Assembly (NCBI GenBank): GCA_022410635.1
Contig: JAJVDF010000239.1
Location: forward strand, 597,953 to 661,952
Source of the DNA: Tretioscincus oriximinensis
Taxonomy: Eukaryota > Chordata > Lepidosauria > Squamata > Gymnophthalmidae
Reading direction: 5' to 3'
DNA length: 64,000 nucleotides
Part shown: one piece after another, positions 32,430-44,000 of the stretch
Numbering within the stretch: the first letter of the stretch is position 1
How the letters are laid out: the number at the start of each line of letters is the position of its first letter
Translations under genes and position numbers: made by a program
The notes under the pieces: generated by a model
Seen by the model: only the letters and a program-made list of their open reading frames with translations
Told to the model about the DNA's origin: nothing
The model's database searches: none

Positions 32430-32660
32430 GAAGTCTCCCCATTTGATTCTACACTCCTNCATGATGCCAGCAGGGTGGCCTTGGGCTACTCACAGCTCTC
32501 TTAACCCCCCTACTTCACAAGGTGTCTGTTTGTGAAGAGAAGAACAGAAGGTTACGTCAGTCACTTTGATTCCCTTCAGGTTTAGAAAAGCAGGGCATAA
32601 AAACTGACTTCCTCCTCTTCCACGTCCTCCTCATCTTCCTCCTCCTCTTCTTCTTCTTGA
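32430..32660 (+). mobile_element. SINE S2, body and tail, ending in a pyrimidine microsatellite
   Basis: GGGTGGCCTTGGGCTACTCACAGC, ACAAGGTGTCTGTTTGTGAAG, CTTCAGGTTTAGAAAAGCAGG and GCATAAAAACTGACTTCC, then CCTCTTCCTCC repeats. The tRNA-like head is mostly gone. Confidence 0.72.
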
Positions 32661-33423
32661 GTGCAATTGGTGGGCCATCGCGTGAGACAGAATTCTAGAC
32701 TTGATGGATTGTGGCCTTTTTGAGCAAGGCTCGTCTTAGGTTCTTAGGTTCTAAACCATCTTCAGTTCTGAAGAAGTAGACTGAAAACCGTTTTTTTTTT
32801 TCCCTGACCAGTTCTTCAAGACTAAAGATAGTTTAAAAACACGTTTGTGGCCACAGACGATATTGCTAAATTTGATTCCTTTCTGCAGACATCTGGGTCC
32901 AGCCTTAGTTATGCGGATGCAGAGCCTACAAGAACTGAAATGAATTAGACCATTACGAGACACCATGCAGATTCTTCCAGAGATAATCAAACCAATAAAA
33001 AACCTGAAAAATTACTCCACTTTTTCGACTTACTTATCGACAGTTTCTTTCCTCTGACATTTTTAGCCTACTTGAGAGCCTATGAGATGCTGACAGAATG
33101 TCCTGACGGCAGCTCCCAAAATGTTTCTGGGTAGGATGGAAATTACTCATAAAGGTCATGACTCCACATGGGCCATTTTAACTTCTCTTTTCCCTGAAAG
33201 CAAAAGAAATCCTTTCAATTTTCCAAGGTGGGAAGCTTCCTTTTCCTGTTTTCCTTTATGATATTAAGGCTTGAATGAGCCAGCAGGCATTCAGATTTTG
33301 CATGAGGAAATAGCCAACAACATTCCCNACTTTCTGTTTTGTTTATTTTTCTCAGTTTGCGACCTGGGAACGTGGATGCTAGTCATATTTTTTGGTTTTG
33401 TTTTGTAGTTTTGTTTTGTTTTG
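32661..33423. other. Intergenic DNA with a short CR1-group piece near 32660-32760
   Basis: GTGCAATTGGTGGGCCATCG and GAGACAGAATTCTAGACTTG belong to a diverged LINE 3' end. The rest is unrecognised, with GTTTT repeats near 33395-33430. Confidence 0.45.
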
Positions 33424-33580
33424 TTTTTGCAGAACATCCTACAAAAATAAAATAAAATAATGAGTTTTATTTCCTTTAAGCAAATGTTTCTGATATTAAT
33501 ATCAGAAACTTTTGCTTTCAGGTGGAAAACGAAATAAAACTCATTATTTTATTTTATTTTTGTAGGACGTTCTGCAAAAA
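33424..33580. repeat. Foldback element (157 bp)
   Basis: TTTTTGCAGAACATCC pairs with GGACGTTCTGCAAAAA. The inner TACAAAAATAAAATAAAATA and TAATGAGTTTTATTTC pair with their complements. Only the centre around 33475-33515 differs. It is a MITE-like palindrome with no other copy recognised here. Confidence 0.8.
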
Positions 33581-33637
33581 TGTACTGGACTTTATTCTGT
33601 TCCAGAAAGCAGTCTAATGATGTTGCTATCCTTGTGA

Positions 33638-33842
33638 TACCAGATGACCCCTTTTGGGGGGGTTGAAAACGTATTTTTGGGGTGCCTCCTGGTTATTTCT
33701 GAGGAAAAAAAATTAAAAAACAATATTTTTTTTGAAAAAAAAACTTTTTTTGAAAAAAAATTCCTCAGAAAAACTGGGAGGCACCCCAAAACCGGGTTTT
33801 CAAACNCCCCCCCCCCCAAAAGGGCTCATCTGGTCAGCCTAA
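33638..33842. mobile_element. Foldback MITE, family F1, second copy
   Basis: CCAGATGACCCCTTTTGGGG on the left and TCATCTGGTCAGCCTA on the right; inner GGGGTGCCTCCTGGTT / AACTGGGAGGCACCCC. The outermost left bases are lost. Confidence 0.85.
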
Positions 33843-33859
33843 GGCTAACATGAGTCTTA

Positions 33860-34290
33860 GCAGGCCATATGGAGAGCAGGCATTTTTCACCAGTTCTGGG
33901 AATATCTCGCACCCAGCGCCNGAAAATGTCAAGTGTTGGGAGTCATCATGCGACCAAACAGCACATGCAAAATTTAGTGATGTCACTTCCAGGGCGAGAC
34001 CAGAAGTGACATCACAATGGGCAGCCTTTCCAGAAGGCAGAGACTGGAAGTGACATCATTTGCAATCTCACTTCTGGCTCCATGGGTACTCCTTCTGGAA
34101 ACGGACCACAAGTGACATCCCCAAACGGGAAAAATGGGGTGAGGCGTTGCTGCACAAGAATTTGCACCTCGAACACAGATGGATTTTCTAGAAAAGTGTA
34201 CATGATTCGCATACAACTCCCAGTACTGTTTTGGGCTCCTTTCTGGAACAGAATAAGGCCTGTACATTTTGAGCCTATTCTATCTTCCCA
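33860..34290 (+). repeat. Family D repeat with CRE/ETS-like motifs
   Basis: TGATGTCACTTCC (about 33978), AGAAGTGACATCA (about 34003), GGAAGTGACATCA (about 34046) and AAGTGACATCCCC (about 34111). The order and flanks parallel 17380-17620. Confidence 0.65.
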
Positions 34291-34306
34291 GCAAGTTGCC
34301 TTTGGG

Positions 34307-34501
34307 TAGGCTGACCAAGTGACCCCTTTTTTGGGGGGTGAAAACCCAGTTTTGTGGCGCCTCCCAGTTTTTTCTGAGGGNAAAAAAAATCAAATAATAA
34401 AAAAATCTTTTTTTTGTAAAAAAATTTCCTCAGCAAAAACCATGAGGCACTCCAAAACCAGGTTTCTGCCCCCANCCAAAAGGGGTCATCTGGCCAGCCT
34501 A
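34307..34501. mobile_element. Foldback MITE, family F1, third copy, with 8-bp TSD CCTTTGGG
   Basis: Ends TAGGCTGACC / GGCCAGCCTA; CCTTTGGG flanks it at 34299-34306 and 34502-34509. The 8-bp duplication points to the hAT superfamily. Length 195 bp, almost all paired arms. Confidence 0.9.
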
Positions 34502-34589
34502 CCTTTGGGTATCCTGTCGAACAGTCATTGATNCACCTAGAGACTGTCCCCCCCGTAGTCAGCAGCTAATACATATCTGTGGTGGGAAT

Positions 34590-34780
34590 GGGTGCCGATT
34601 GCTAATAAAGCCTTTGTCCCTCATTGGGAGCTGTAATCCGCAAGGCAGGGGCTTGCGCAGGTTGGGTGGAAGAGGCTGCCTGCTGCTTGGACTACACTTT
34701 CCATCAAGCCCCACCACATTATCATAACTGCTGTTTCACCCTGCACACATTTTGGGCTGCCGTGCTCTGGGGAACTAGCA
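34590..34780 (+). repeat. Family A dispersed repeat, central part
   Basis: GGTTGGGTGGAAGAGGCTGCC, CTGCTTGGACTACACTTTCC and GCTGTTTCACCCTGC match the middle of family A. Confidence 0.65.
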
Positions 34781-35269
34781 GAGAGTTGAAGCATTCTGTC
34801 CTGTTAACAAGGGTGGCAGCAGGGCAGACCTGGGCTTCTCACACACACAGTCACACCCATGACGTCACCAACTGGCATAGCAGCAGCCCCTGGGGCCAGG
34901 ATTCACCAGGGAGCCACAATATATAAGCTAAGAAGCAGGCAGGCGTCATGGTCTTGTGCCTTCACCTCTGGCTGGCATTCAAAGAAGAGATTTTATTTCC
35001 TAAACGGAAACAATGGCACAGAGGATGTCTTCTTTTGAGGAAAACTCCCAATAACAAATGTTTCTTTAAAAGCCCATGCAAAGAAAATTGGACGGAGAGA
35101 AGAAATAATGTTTGTTTGCCAAGCTTTGCTGTGATCTGCAACAAGACTGCACTGTTTCTGTAGCAGGATCAAGTGGCTAATTGAAATTCAGAACCCCACA
35201 GGGCCTTTCTGCAATTTGACTGGGGAATAGTCCAAGTGATTAGCGGAATGGAGCAGCTGCATTATTCNA
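34781..35269. other. Intergenic DNA, unrecognised
   Basis: No supported feature. Confidence 0.4.
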
Positions 35270-36010
35270 CAATCGTTCTTAACTGGCCTCCCTGCTTCAT
35301 CGCCCGTAACTCCAGGGTGCCCTAAGAGCACAACAGCTGCACTAAGGACACTGGGAGTGATCGTGTCGCTAGCCCTGCTCATCTCCCGATTCCAAAGAGA
35401 GATCACAGCTTCAGCAGGAGCGCCATTCATGGCAACTGGGAACCCCCTCAGAGCATCCAGGGATCACCCATATTCCATAAGTCTCCAGGGGCGGACCATC
35501 TAAATGGGTCCTCCACTTCTGCAGAGAGGGACTGCCACTGTAAGTCCAAATCTCACCAGGAAATGGTCCATCCATAACAAAGGGCTTATCTCCTGCCTTC
35601 CTATCAATGGACCCTAAATCAGCTCGCTCGATGGCAAAGACCAGGTCGAGGGTATATGTTGCGCCAGCCCCACGGTTGTCATGGAGGCAATGAAGAACTG
35701 AGCAGATCCAGTGAGACTAGGCTCTGCGTGGATGTTGAAGTCCCCCAACACCTGACGTTGCTGGGGCTTCCAGCAGCACATCAGAGACAGCCTCAGGGAG
35801 GTTGCTGGGTAAGAACATAAGAACATAAGAAGAGCCATACTGGATCAGGCCACAGCCCATCAAGTCCAGCATTCTGTGTCACACAGAGGCCCACCAGATG
35901 CACCTGGGCAGTCCGAACAGAGGAAAGCAAAATATGCACCTGTTCATGACTCCCTGCAAATTGTGGTGGGATGGGAGGTACACCAGCAACATTCCTCTTC
36001 TGTCTCTTTT
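35270..36010 (-). mobile_element. L2-type LINE, endonuclease region, split by a CR1-group tail
   Basis: Minus frames include VLGDFNIHAEPSLTGS, FFIASMTTVGLAQH and GAPAEAVISLWNREMS, matching 25340-25720 of the plus-strand copy. The 3' edge of the right-hand piece (GTACACCAGCAACATTCC, 35980-36000) matches 25265-25285. Between them lies the insertion at 35813-35962. Confidence 0.8.
35813..35962 (-). mobile_element. CR1-group LINE tail inserted in the L2-type LINE
   Basis: AAGAACATAAGAACATAAG, CATACTGGATCAGGCCACAG, and CACCTGTTCATGACTCCCTGC. It is a strongly 5'-truncated, little-diverged copy that interrupts the endonuclease sequence. Confidence 0.87.
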
Positions 36011-36314
36011 GCCCAACAGCAGGAATCTAGAAGCAGAACAAATGGCTGTCTGTTGAGCAAGAGAGAAGCCTTGTCGACTTTAGCCTATTCCGTGCAGTGT
36101 TTTGTTTTGCCAGAGTCATAGAGGTGGCTTGCTATAGTTTTAGCCCCCACCCCTTGTCCAATCTATCTCTGGTAGAGGACACATGGACCTTGGGAGTAGC
36201 AGATATCCCTCCGATCTAGATCAGAATTACTTGGATCCACCCAAAAACTTGTTGCTGGTCTGTAAATTTAAAATATGACCAGGCAATACTAGTGCCTTTC
36301 AGTTGTACATATGA

Positions 36315-36418
36315 GAATACACCTTGGGCCAGTCACAGTTCTTTAGAAATCTCTCAGATCCGCCTATTTCAGAGGGTGTCTGTCTGTTGTGAAGAAAGCA
36401 GCAAAAGCTGCTATTATC
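36315..36418 (+). mobile_element. SINE S2 fragment
   Basis: GGGCCAGTCACAGTTCTTTAG and CAGAGGGTGTCTGTCTGTTG match the body of S2. A TTATTATT microsatellite follows as the grown tail. Confidence 0.65.
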
Positions 36419-36557
36419 ATTATTATTGTCGTCATTGTCGTCATTGTCGTTGTCGTTGTCATTATTTTTATTATTTTTATTATTTTTATTATTTTTATTT
36501 TTATTATTTTTATTTTTATTATTTTTATTTTTATTATTTTTATTTTTATTATTTTTA

Positions 36558-36628
<71 letters not shown>
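36419..36628 (+). repeat. (TTATTATTTT)n then (TTA)n microsatellite
   Basis: About 210 bp beginning with TCATTATTGTCG units, then TATTTTTATT units and about 25 TTA units. Phe/Tyr/Leu/Ile runs from it are artefacts. Confidence 0.95.
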
Positions 36629-37815
36629 GCTAGAGTTGTGCTGAAACTAAGACTTGTATAATTTCAATACAGTATGAGTTGGACATAAGAGTGAAAAACC
36701 AGGAACTTTCTCCAAATTATGGCAAAGAAAATCTCTTTCACTTGTGCTGGAAATCTTTTTGGAAAGAGTCCAGGCTGTTCTAACTTCTGTGCAATACTTC
36801 ATAAAAGTTTTCTCTTCCTTCTGCCTCATAGCTTTGTTTTATTCCTAACCCCACCGAATCCCAGAATTATTTGATAGCATAAATCAAAACATGTGGTGTT
36901 AAAGCAGTCATGTACTACGTGCCATACCAGCCAAGGGAATGGGTTTTTCTAAAGGAGGAGGAAATAGCAAAACACACAATACTGTCTGTTCTTTACAGGT
37001 TTTTCCAGTGCCAGTGAATCAGATTTTATTGATTAGCCCTTTGACCGTATCAATGCAAATACCAGAGATCTCTCAAGCATCGAATAATCAGTGATGGGGA
37101 GACATATTTTTATTTTGTGTGATAAAGAGCATTTCTTGGTCTTATTTGTTCCTGAAGTTAGAACAGGTCAGTCAGAGGGGCAGAAGAAAGGACAAAGGAG
37201 AGACGGCGATAAAAGGAAGGGGGTGGAACTAAACTCACTGCCTGGTACTGATGCAAATGGGGGAAAGGATGAAACTATGCAATACAATCAGTTCATTCAT
37301 GGAGCCTTCATTAGCAGCATCTCACCCCCCGACACAAAAATCTCCCCCTTCTTCACTTTTTTTAAAAATGATTGGGTGACAGGAAAGATTCTGAAAACAA
37401 CACTTTAATTGGTAAATACAGGGGACGTCTTGTTCCAAAGGTTTCTCTGCGTTCTATCAGCACAGCAATACGTACAAAAGTGTTACTACGAGCAGCAAAT
37501 CATACCTTATACGATGCCAACGTGACTGGTCAGGCCTTCCAAGGGACCGTGGCCTGGCACTGGAATGTGTTATGCCAACAGCTTTGAGTGGAAATGGTGC
37601 CATCCATGGAACTGAAAAGCAATGAAAAATAGGATTTCATTAATTCTTAATTAAATGTCACTATGTGGCTTTGGNCGCATGACAATAGGAAAGTCCTTTT
37701 GGAAAACTCAAGTTATTACCACAACCCTAAACATGGGTGTGAGGTGAAGGAGGCTGCAGAAAAATGTACCTCTGTTGTGCAACACTGGAACCACACTGTG
37801 TCCAGGTCACTCTGA
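36629..37815. other. Intergenic DNA, unrecognised
   Basis: About 1.2 kb without a supported gene or recurring repeat. Confidence 0.4.
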
Positions 37816-37818
37816 GAC

Positions 37819-38117
37819 GTTGAGACGGACAAAGGGGTTTTGTATTCCCATACCCCTGCTTCATAGACCAATGACCTGCTGACTATATATAGCAGAGATG
37901 TCAAACTGGTGGCCCTCCAGATGTTCCTGAACTACAACTTCCAACATTCCATTCCACTCCCAGCACTGTGCCCACTCTGCTAAGCCAAATGGAATGTTGG
38001 GAGTTGTGGTTCAGGAACATCTGGAGGGCCACCAGTTTGACATCTCTGATATATAGAGTCATTGGGTATATATGAAGCAGGGGTATGGGAATATAAAACC
38101 CCTTTGTCCATCTCAAC
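37819..38117. repeat. Outer palindromic element, split at its centre by a hAT MITE
   Basis: GTTGAGACGGACAAAGGGG at 37819 pairs with CCCCTTTGTCCATCTCAAC ending at 38117; the inner CCCATACCCCTGCTTCAT pairs with ATGAAGCAGGGGTATGGG. The arms are about 60 bp. Removing the hAT and one TSD copy leaves TGACTATATATAGAGTCA at the tip. Confidence 0.88.
37893..38048. mobile_element. Foldback hAT MITE (156 bp), TSD ATATATAG
   Basis: The arms are about 61 bp with only two mismatches, starting CAGAGATGTCAAACTGGTGG. Flanks 37885-37892 and 38049-38056 are both ATATATAG. It sits exactly at the centre of the outer palindrome. Confidence 0.92.
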
Positions 38118-38434
38118 TATGAAATGTACTTCTAGAAAGACTCAGGAAAGGCACAGATAGGACTACTAGCCTGAAAGTGTGTTACTTCATTCTGAAATGC
38201 AACCTAATCCAGTGCAAACAGACTTTCAGATCCTGTCTCGATGGAGTTCCTTACATTTATACTCACATACTTCTTGTAAATGTTATTTTGGCTGGGTTTT
38301 TTCAGGGCCTGAAGAAGCTTACCAAAATGTCTACTCTTACCGGGTGAAGATACCCCACTCTTTGTTATTCACACTCTGATACCCAGCACTATCATTCGTT
38401 TTCTGTAGACCCCAGTACAATTCCTCTAGCAGCC
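38118..38434. other. Intergenic DNA, unrecognised
   Basis: No supported feature. Confidence 0.4.
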
Positions 38435-38660
38435 GTGCGGTGGTGGTTTTGTGTGTGGTTGTTGATGGGAATTGTAGTAAGGCAAGCGCAGCAATGTCTT
38501 ATGGGGCTCATCATGTGAAGAGATTGCTAGGCAGTGTGTCGAAGCAGCGTGGAAACTTGAGGTTGGTGAGGTGGGATCGCGAAGGCATTTATTCAGATTT
38601 TAAAAGAAATAACAAGGCTAGACATATGATGGGGAAGCGCCCTAAATCAGGTATGGTGTT
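38435..38660 (+). repeat. Family B dispersed repeat
   Basis: GGGAATTGTAGTAAGGCAAGC, GCAATGTCTTATGGGGCTC and GTGGAAACTTGAGGTTGGTG align with 19194-19290 and with the reverse copies. Confidence 0.7.
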
Positions 38661-38977
38661 GCCTTGGCCCTTCCAATTGCTGCTAAGTCATTTCAGATAT
38701 CCACATCCCTAAGTCATTGCTTGAGAAAGGCTCCTTTCTCCACAAGTTATTCAAAGTTTGTAAAGGAGACCCCAGGCGTTGTGTTTCAGTTGTGAGGTTT
38801 GCATACCAATTAATTGTATGAGAGGTTAAAACCTGTTCCTCCAAGTACAGCTTAGGTAATCTGTCCCTGGGCATTTGCTTAGTTTTCATCCATTGCGTTT
38901 ATTGTTTCCTTATGATTTCACTTCTTAACTAATGCACCGTCCAACAACAGGGTCCGTAGATGTCTTAGCTGAAGGAT

Positions 38978-39915
38978 TCTAGAAGTGGCAAATGCACTTC
39001 AACTTAAGCAAGTGCAAGGTCATGCATATTGGGGCAAAGAACCCAATATACTCCTACCACCTGATGGGAACCAAGCTTTCTGTGACCGAGCAAGAAAAGG
39101 ATCTTGGGGTGTTAGTGGACAATTCAATGAAAATGTCAACCCAGTGTGCAGCAGCAGCAAAAAAGGCAAATTCCATGTTGGGGATAATTAGGAAAGGAAT
39201 CGAAAANAAGTCAGCAAATGTTGTTTTGCCTCTTTATAAATCTGTGGTGAGGCCACATTTGGAATACTGTGTTCAATTCTGGTCACCACATCTCAAGAGG
39301 GATATTTTGGAACTGGAGAAGGTGCAGAAAAGGGCAACAAAAATGATCAAGGGTCTGGAGCACCTCCCTTACGAAGCGAGGCTGCAACGTCTGGGCCTCT
39401 TCAGCCTTGAAAGGAGACGTTTGAGGGGTGATCTGATTGAAGTGTACAAAATCATGCATGGGATCGACAGNGTGAATAGAGAAAAAATGTTTTCTCTATC
39501 ACACAACACAAGGACCAGAGGGCACTCCCTAAAACTGTTGGGTAGAAAAGTGAGAACAGACAAAGGAAAGTATTTTTTCACCCAGAGGGTCATCGGCCTG
39601 TGGAATTTACTTCCTGAAGAGGTAGTGGTAGCTAACAGCTTGGATAGTTTCAAGACAGGACTAGACAGGTTTATGGACACTAAAGGTATAAATGGATACT
39701 AAGATAGTTGTCTGGATGTAGCCTCCGGGATGGAGCAACAGGCAGGACTCTTGAAATACCATTTGCAGGGAGTCACGAACAGGGGCAGCATATTTTGCTT
39801 TCCTCTGTTCGGACTGCCCAGGTGCATCTGGTGGGCCTCTGTGTGACACAGAATGCTGGACTNGATGGGCTGTGGCCTGATNCAGTATGGCTCTTCTTAT
39901 GTTCTTATGTTCTTA
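38978..39915 (+). mobile_element. CR1-group LINE, best copy: C-terminal RT, 3'UTR and tail
   Basis: A 236-codon frame (38992-39702) is open apart from Ns. It encodes the RT thumb/C-terminal region: [86 protein letters not shown] and YFFTQRVIGLWNLLPEEVV. About 200 bp of 3'UTR and two TTATGTTC units (39897-39915) follow. The 8-bp tandem end is typical of CR1-group LINEs. It lacks the palm domain and the endonuclease, so it is a 5'-truncated insertion, probably young. Confidence 0.92.
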
Positions 39916-40139
39916 AATACATGGTTAGTGCTATATAAATAAACATTAAAAACAATAAATAATAACATCAGGCTGAAATTGCCCCATGAATTAATGCAGG
40001 TTCAGTGATCCACTAATTAAAAACACCCTTTTTAGCGTGTCTTCTTAGGTCTTGGATTTTCCAACCACTGTTCTTTGTTCTATTACATGTGGGACTTATC
40101 TAAAATCCAAAAAATAGCCTTCATTGGGGCTTCCATCAT

Positions 40140-40345
40140 TGGAAAATGGTAAATCTTCGGAGACTTTTAAATTAGATGTAAAAGTTCATTGGCTTTTGGT
40201 TTGCAGAGAATGCTGGGAATTAGAGTAAAATAAAGAGCAATGACTTATGGAAAACGTGATGTCATGAGAATACAGGGAAATGTAGCGGGAAAATTGAAGG
40301 CAAGTGGGGCAGAACCACTAACAAGTTTTTCTGGATTTAAAACAA
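40140..40345 (+). repeat. Family B dispersed repeat
   Basis: GATGTAAAAGTTCATTGGC, AGAATGCTGGGAATTAGAG and AATGACTTATGGAAAACGTG match the other copies. Confidence 0.7.
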
Positions 40346-42344
40346 ATAGTGAAACAAACATGCTGTGAGGAGGTACGATATTGTTTTGCAACCAGCAGAT
40401 GCTTGCAGAGCACATTTCAACTCACTGCCCACTAAATCCCTCATTTCCAAGAGGAATGAGCGAAAGAGCAGTAATTACCGGGCTGCCTAAGGAAGATACG
40501 GCTACTGTGTTATGCTTCATGGGAAGCATTATATTAATTCTGATCTGCATGGTCTCTTACCTATTGATTGCAGCAGCAGCAGCTGTAAAAGCATTTATGA
40601 CGTGTTTAAAGAAACACAGGAACCATGCAGTACGTGCCCCTGTAGCCATTACGACTATGTGTGTACTTCTATAAGCGCAAATACCATCGTGGTATCAAAT
40701 TGGTGTGATTTGTATTTCATAGCTTTAGCAGATGGAGTCTATTTTAGATAAGCAGCTGCCTTGTACCTTGTTAACCCTTTGACAGGACACAACTATAAGA
40801 GTTGCGACTGCATGTGGCACTATATTCCCTCATTTCACCGATATCTTTGCAGAACTAGCTCATAGTTCCCCCCCTACAGGACACATCAGAGATTGTTCAT
40901 TGGTTAAGCCCACCTATGAGAGTCCATTTCTATGGCCATGAGGGAAATTAACCCCTGGTTTTCCTAATCCAAAGGAAACTTCAACCCCGAAGTTTCCTGA
41001 GAGTCATTCTGGTCTTGTCTCTCCTGCATTCCTGCATGGAGCCAGATGGGTGACCTTGGATTATTGGATGATTTCAGTGTGATAGAGGCGCAGTGTCTCC
41101 AATATAGCAATATTATAAAATACAGACTTTTGAAAACCTTTACTCTCATAGAAGGTTTTCCCCAAATAGTGCAAAAGCTTATGAANTGACAATAGTCAGA
41201 GAACATGTTGTTGGCACTATCACACATGAACATCCAGGTTTGTGCCAACCTTCTAGATAAAGGCTGCAATTTCACGAACTGCTTTTCCCCCCCACATTTT
41301 AACATTATTCCGGATTAAAGCACTTGTGATTCCATCCACATATGCCTGTGATATTCCGCATTGCTGGCTGTAAGAGCCACAAGATAACTGTAGCACTGTT
41401 CTCCTTGCTCCCCTGTATTCCTCCTTGCTCTCATGTGACTCCCAGCCTCCTCTGCAAACGATTCCTCTTGATTGGTTGATTTGCCCCTCCTCTGTACAGA
41501 ATCTTGCTTGATTTACAGTGAGCCACACAAATGTATGTTAGTGATTTTAAGGAGAGCAATAATGTTGGGGGGAAAATGAGCTGTAAGAAAACAGTGAGCA
41601 ATAGGGCTTTTAGTAAGTCGACTGCTGACAGGGAATGACCACATGTGGCGGATTCACCTTGATGTTACCATAGGGGAAGAAATCTATCGTGTAGATTCAG
41701 CCACACACTATATTGCCCAAANTATTTGATTGGACCTGCTTTCACGTGTGTGGGGGTTGTGTATCTGGCCATACTTTGAAATTTTAGCAATCATTTCAAA
41801 AAAGCTTTATTTTATAATATTGCTAAACTCCACATTTTTGCAGCAGTCTATTGCAGATTCCATTCCAAAGGCAGCTTTGGAAGAGTCTTTTATCAAATCA
41901 GGCTGGGGTGGTTGGTGTTTTATTTTTTAAAGATTCCCTTCTTTGGGGGGGGGGGGGGGTTTCCAGAAGTTTGTTGTGGCTTTTAAATCAGATTAGAGGA
42001 TGCTTGCTGTTATCCATGAATATTTGAATAAACAGGTAATTAAATCCAGAGATAAATGAGTCAAAAAGCCGATTTTATGGGGGGAATAATTCAGCAACAT
42101 TTAATTGAATTGTCTGTGCCTACGCCAGGACAAGAATTCTAATCTCTTGTGTTTCTTTTGCATCCCTGCTGACCAAACCTTCCCACAGGCAAGAAATGTT
42201 TTCACTTTGGATTCCCACCGCCTTCAGAGTTCTCAAAGAATGTAGGGAATTCATACGCGTCTTGGGACATAAAAACATAAGAGAAACTCTGCTGGATTAA
42301 GCCACAACCCAAATGTTTGAATTTGCTATTTCTTTTAAATTCAG
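40346..42344. other. Intergenic DNA, unrecognised
   Basis: About 2 kb without supported genes or recurring repeats. A 15-base G run lies near 41947. Confidence 0.4.
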
Positions 42345-42560
42345 GGGTAAAACATTTGCGATTCAATGCCACCTACCTTCAATTTTCCTTGTTGCTTCTT
42401 GTTTCCCTGTTACACTTTCTTGAATTCTCATGACATCACATGCCCATAAGTCATTGCTCTGCTTATTTTACTACAATTCCCAGCNTTTTCTGCCACCCGA
42501 GAGCCGATGAATTTGAGGTTTCATGGGATTTGACATGTTCACATTAAAGAAGGCCCTACT
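42345..42560 (-). repeat. Family B dispersed repeat, reverse
   Basis: CAATGCCACCTACCTTCAATT, CATCACATGCCCATAAGTC and TTTACTACAATTCCCAGC in reverse orientation. Confidence 0.72.
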
Positions 42561-44000
42561 AATCCGATAAGAAATTACACAAACAAGAGTTGGCTGGAAA
42601 ATCCAAGACCATGGGCCTTTTTAGCAAATGGATCACTAACATGTACGACCTAGTGGGGCAAATTCAGCATGATATAAGTATCATCTCAGTAAAAATCCTT
42701 GTGGGGACGCAGCCTAAGATGCCACGGCCTATTCAGGGCAATGCATCTGCAGAAAGGACCAGAAGTATTGTTACTGCCAGGGGGATACNACATTAGGGTT
42801 GTGACCTTGTGTGCTTTTTCCTCACGTGATTCTTGGAAGTTTGTCATGTGTAATTATGGGACTTCAAGTATAAAGGAAAAATTTATCATTTTATTCGTAC
42901 CCTCGGCTATGGGAGGAGCAAGGAAGCAATGGCAGAAAGAATACATATCATCCAATCACAAGCTTCGATTTACATCAGGACTTCATGGAGCTCATAGGGA
43001 GGACAGGTGAACTGTCTGTCCCTGTTGGCAGCCAACAATGAGGGCATAAGTACATTATAGCACTATATACAAAAATAGCACCAGAAATGGCAGCCATTTG
43101 GATGCAACCTAGGAACAGCCTGAGAAATGCAGGGGATAGGGTAGAGCCATGCTTAGGGATTGGTGCAGGGCCTGAGCCTGGTTCTGATCAATTCTGGATC
43201 CAAATTGGTTTCAAATATGCTACATAACCTTCAGCTCCACTATCGTCTCTACCAACAGCCTTTTATTCTGCCTAGTTTCTAGTAATTCATTTGCATATTC
43301 TGTTACTGCAAACATCCATGGAAAAATCACCAGAGAGGAAGCTTGTTCAACACCTAAATGCATTGTGTTGCCACTGCTAGGCTAGACTTCCTAATTAACC
43401 ACAATTTTCATGTGGTTTGGAATCGTTTGCATCTCGTTTGCAAATGTAAACATACAGGGGCTTCAGATTTTCACATGAAGCCGTCGTCAAACTTTTAAAA
43501 GATAAAATGAACAAACGATCCATCTGCTTTTGGGGAAGTGAGTTAGGAAAGCGAACCGTGAGGGCAAAGCAACCTAAGCAGAAGTGCTGTTTATTCAGAA
43601 ACAAACGCATGAAAAGCCTTTTTTTAATCTTGCGCTCGAACTATGCTGGCAAACTGAGCTGCGTCTCCCCATTAATCTTTCATGTTTGAACACATCATCC
43701 ACGATATCTCCTTTTTTTGAGTTTTTACGTAGCAATCATTTGGCAGCGTGTTTGCTTTGGGTTTGGCACCCATTCAGAACAAGGTTTCCATGCTCGAAAG
43801 GCCAAAGGAAAAAGGCTGATATAGGTGGAGATGGAGCAGGGCTGCCAGTCCCTAGATTAGTTGGGAATATCCAGGTTTGGGGGGGCTTCCAGATTGACCT
43901 TACGTTATTGTGCAATACCCCCCAACAGAGCATGTGGTTTGGGCATTATGAGTTGTTGCAACAACCACCACTTCTGCTCTATCTTAGAGTTAGTCCTACC
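42561..44000. other. Intergenic DNA, unrecognised
   Basis: No supported gene. Near 43838-43905, GGGCTGCCAGTCCCTAGATT and TCCAGGTTTGGGGG may be a remnant of another repeat, not confirmed. Confidence 0.4.

Noticed and set aside
36292..36661. ORFs with Tyr/Phe, Ile or Leu runs resembling membrane segments
   Set aside because: Produced by the TTATTATTTT microsatellite.
38992..39702. A 236-codon ORF as a possible host gene
   Set aside because: It is the C-terminal reverse transcriptase part of a CR1-group LINE, repeated many times in the window.
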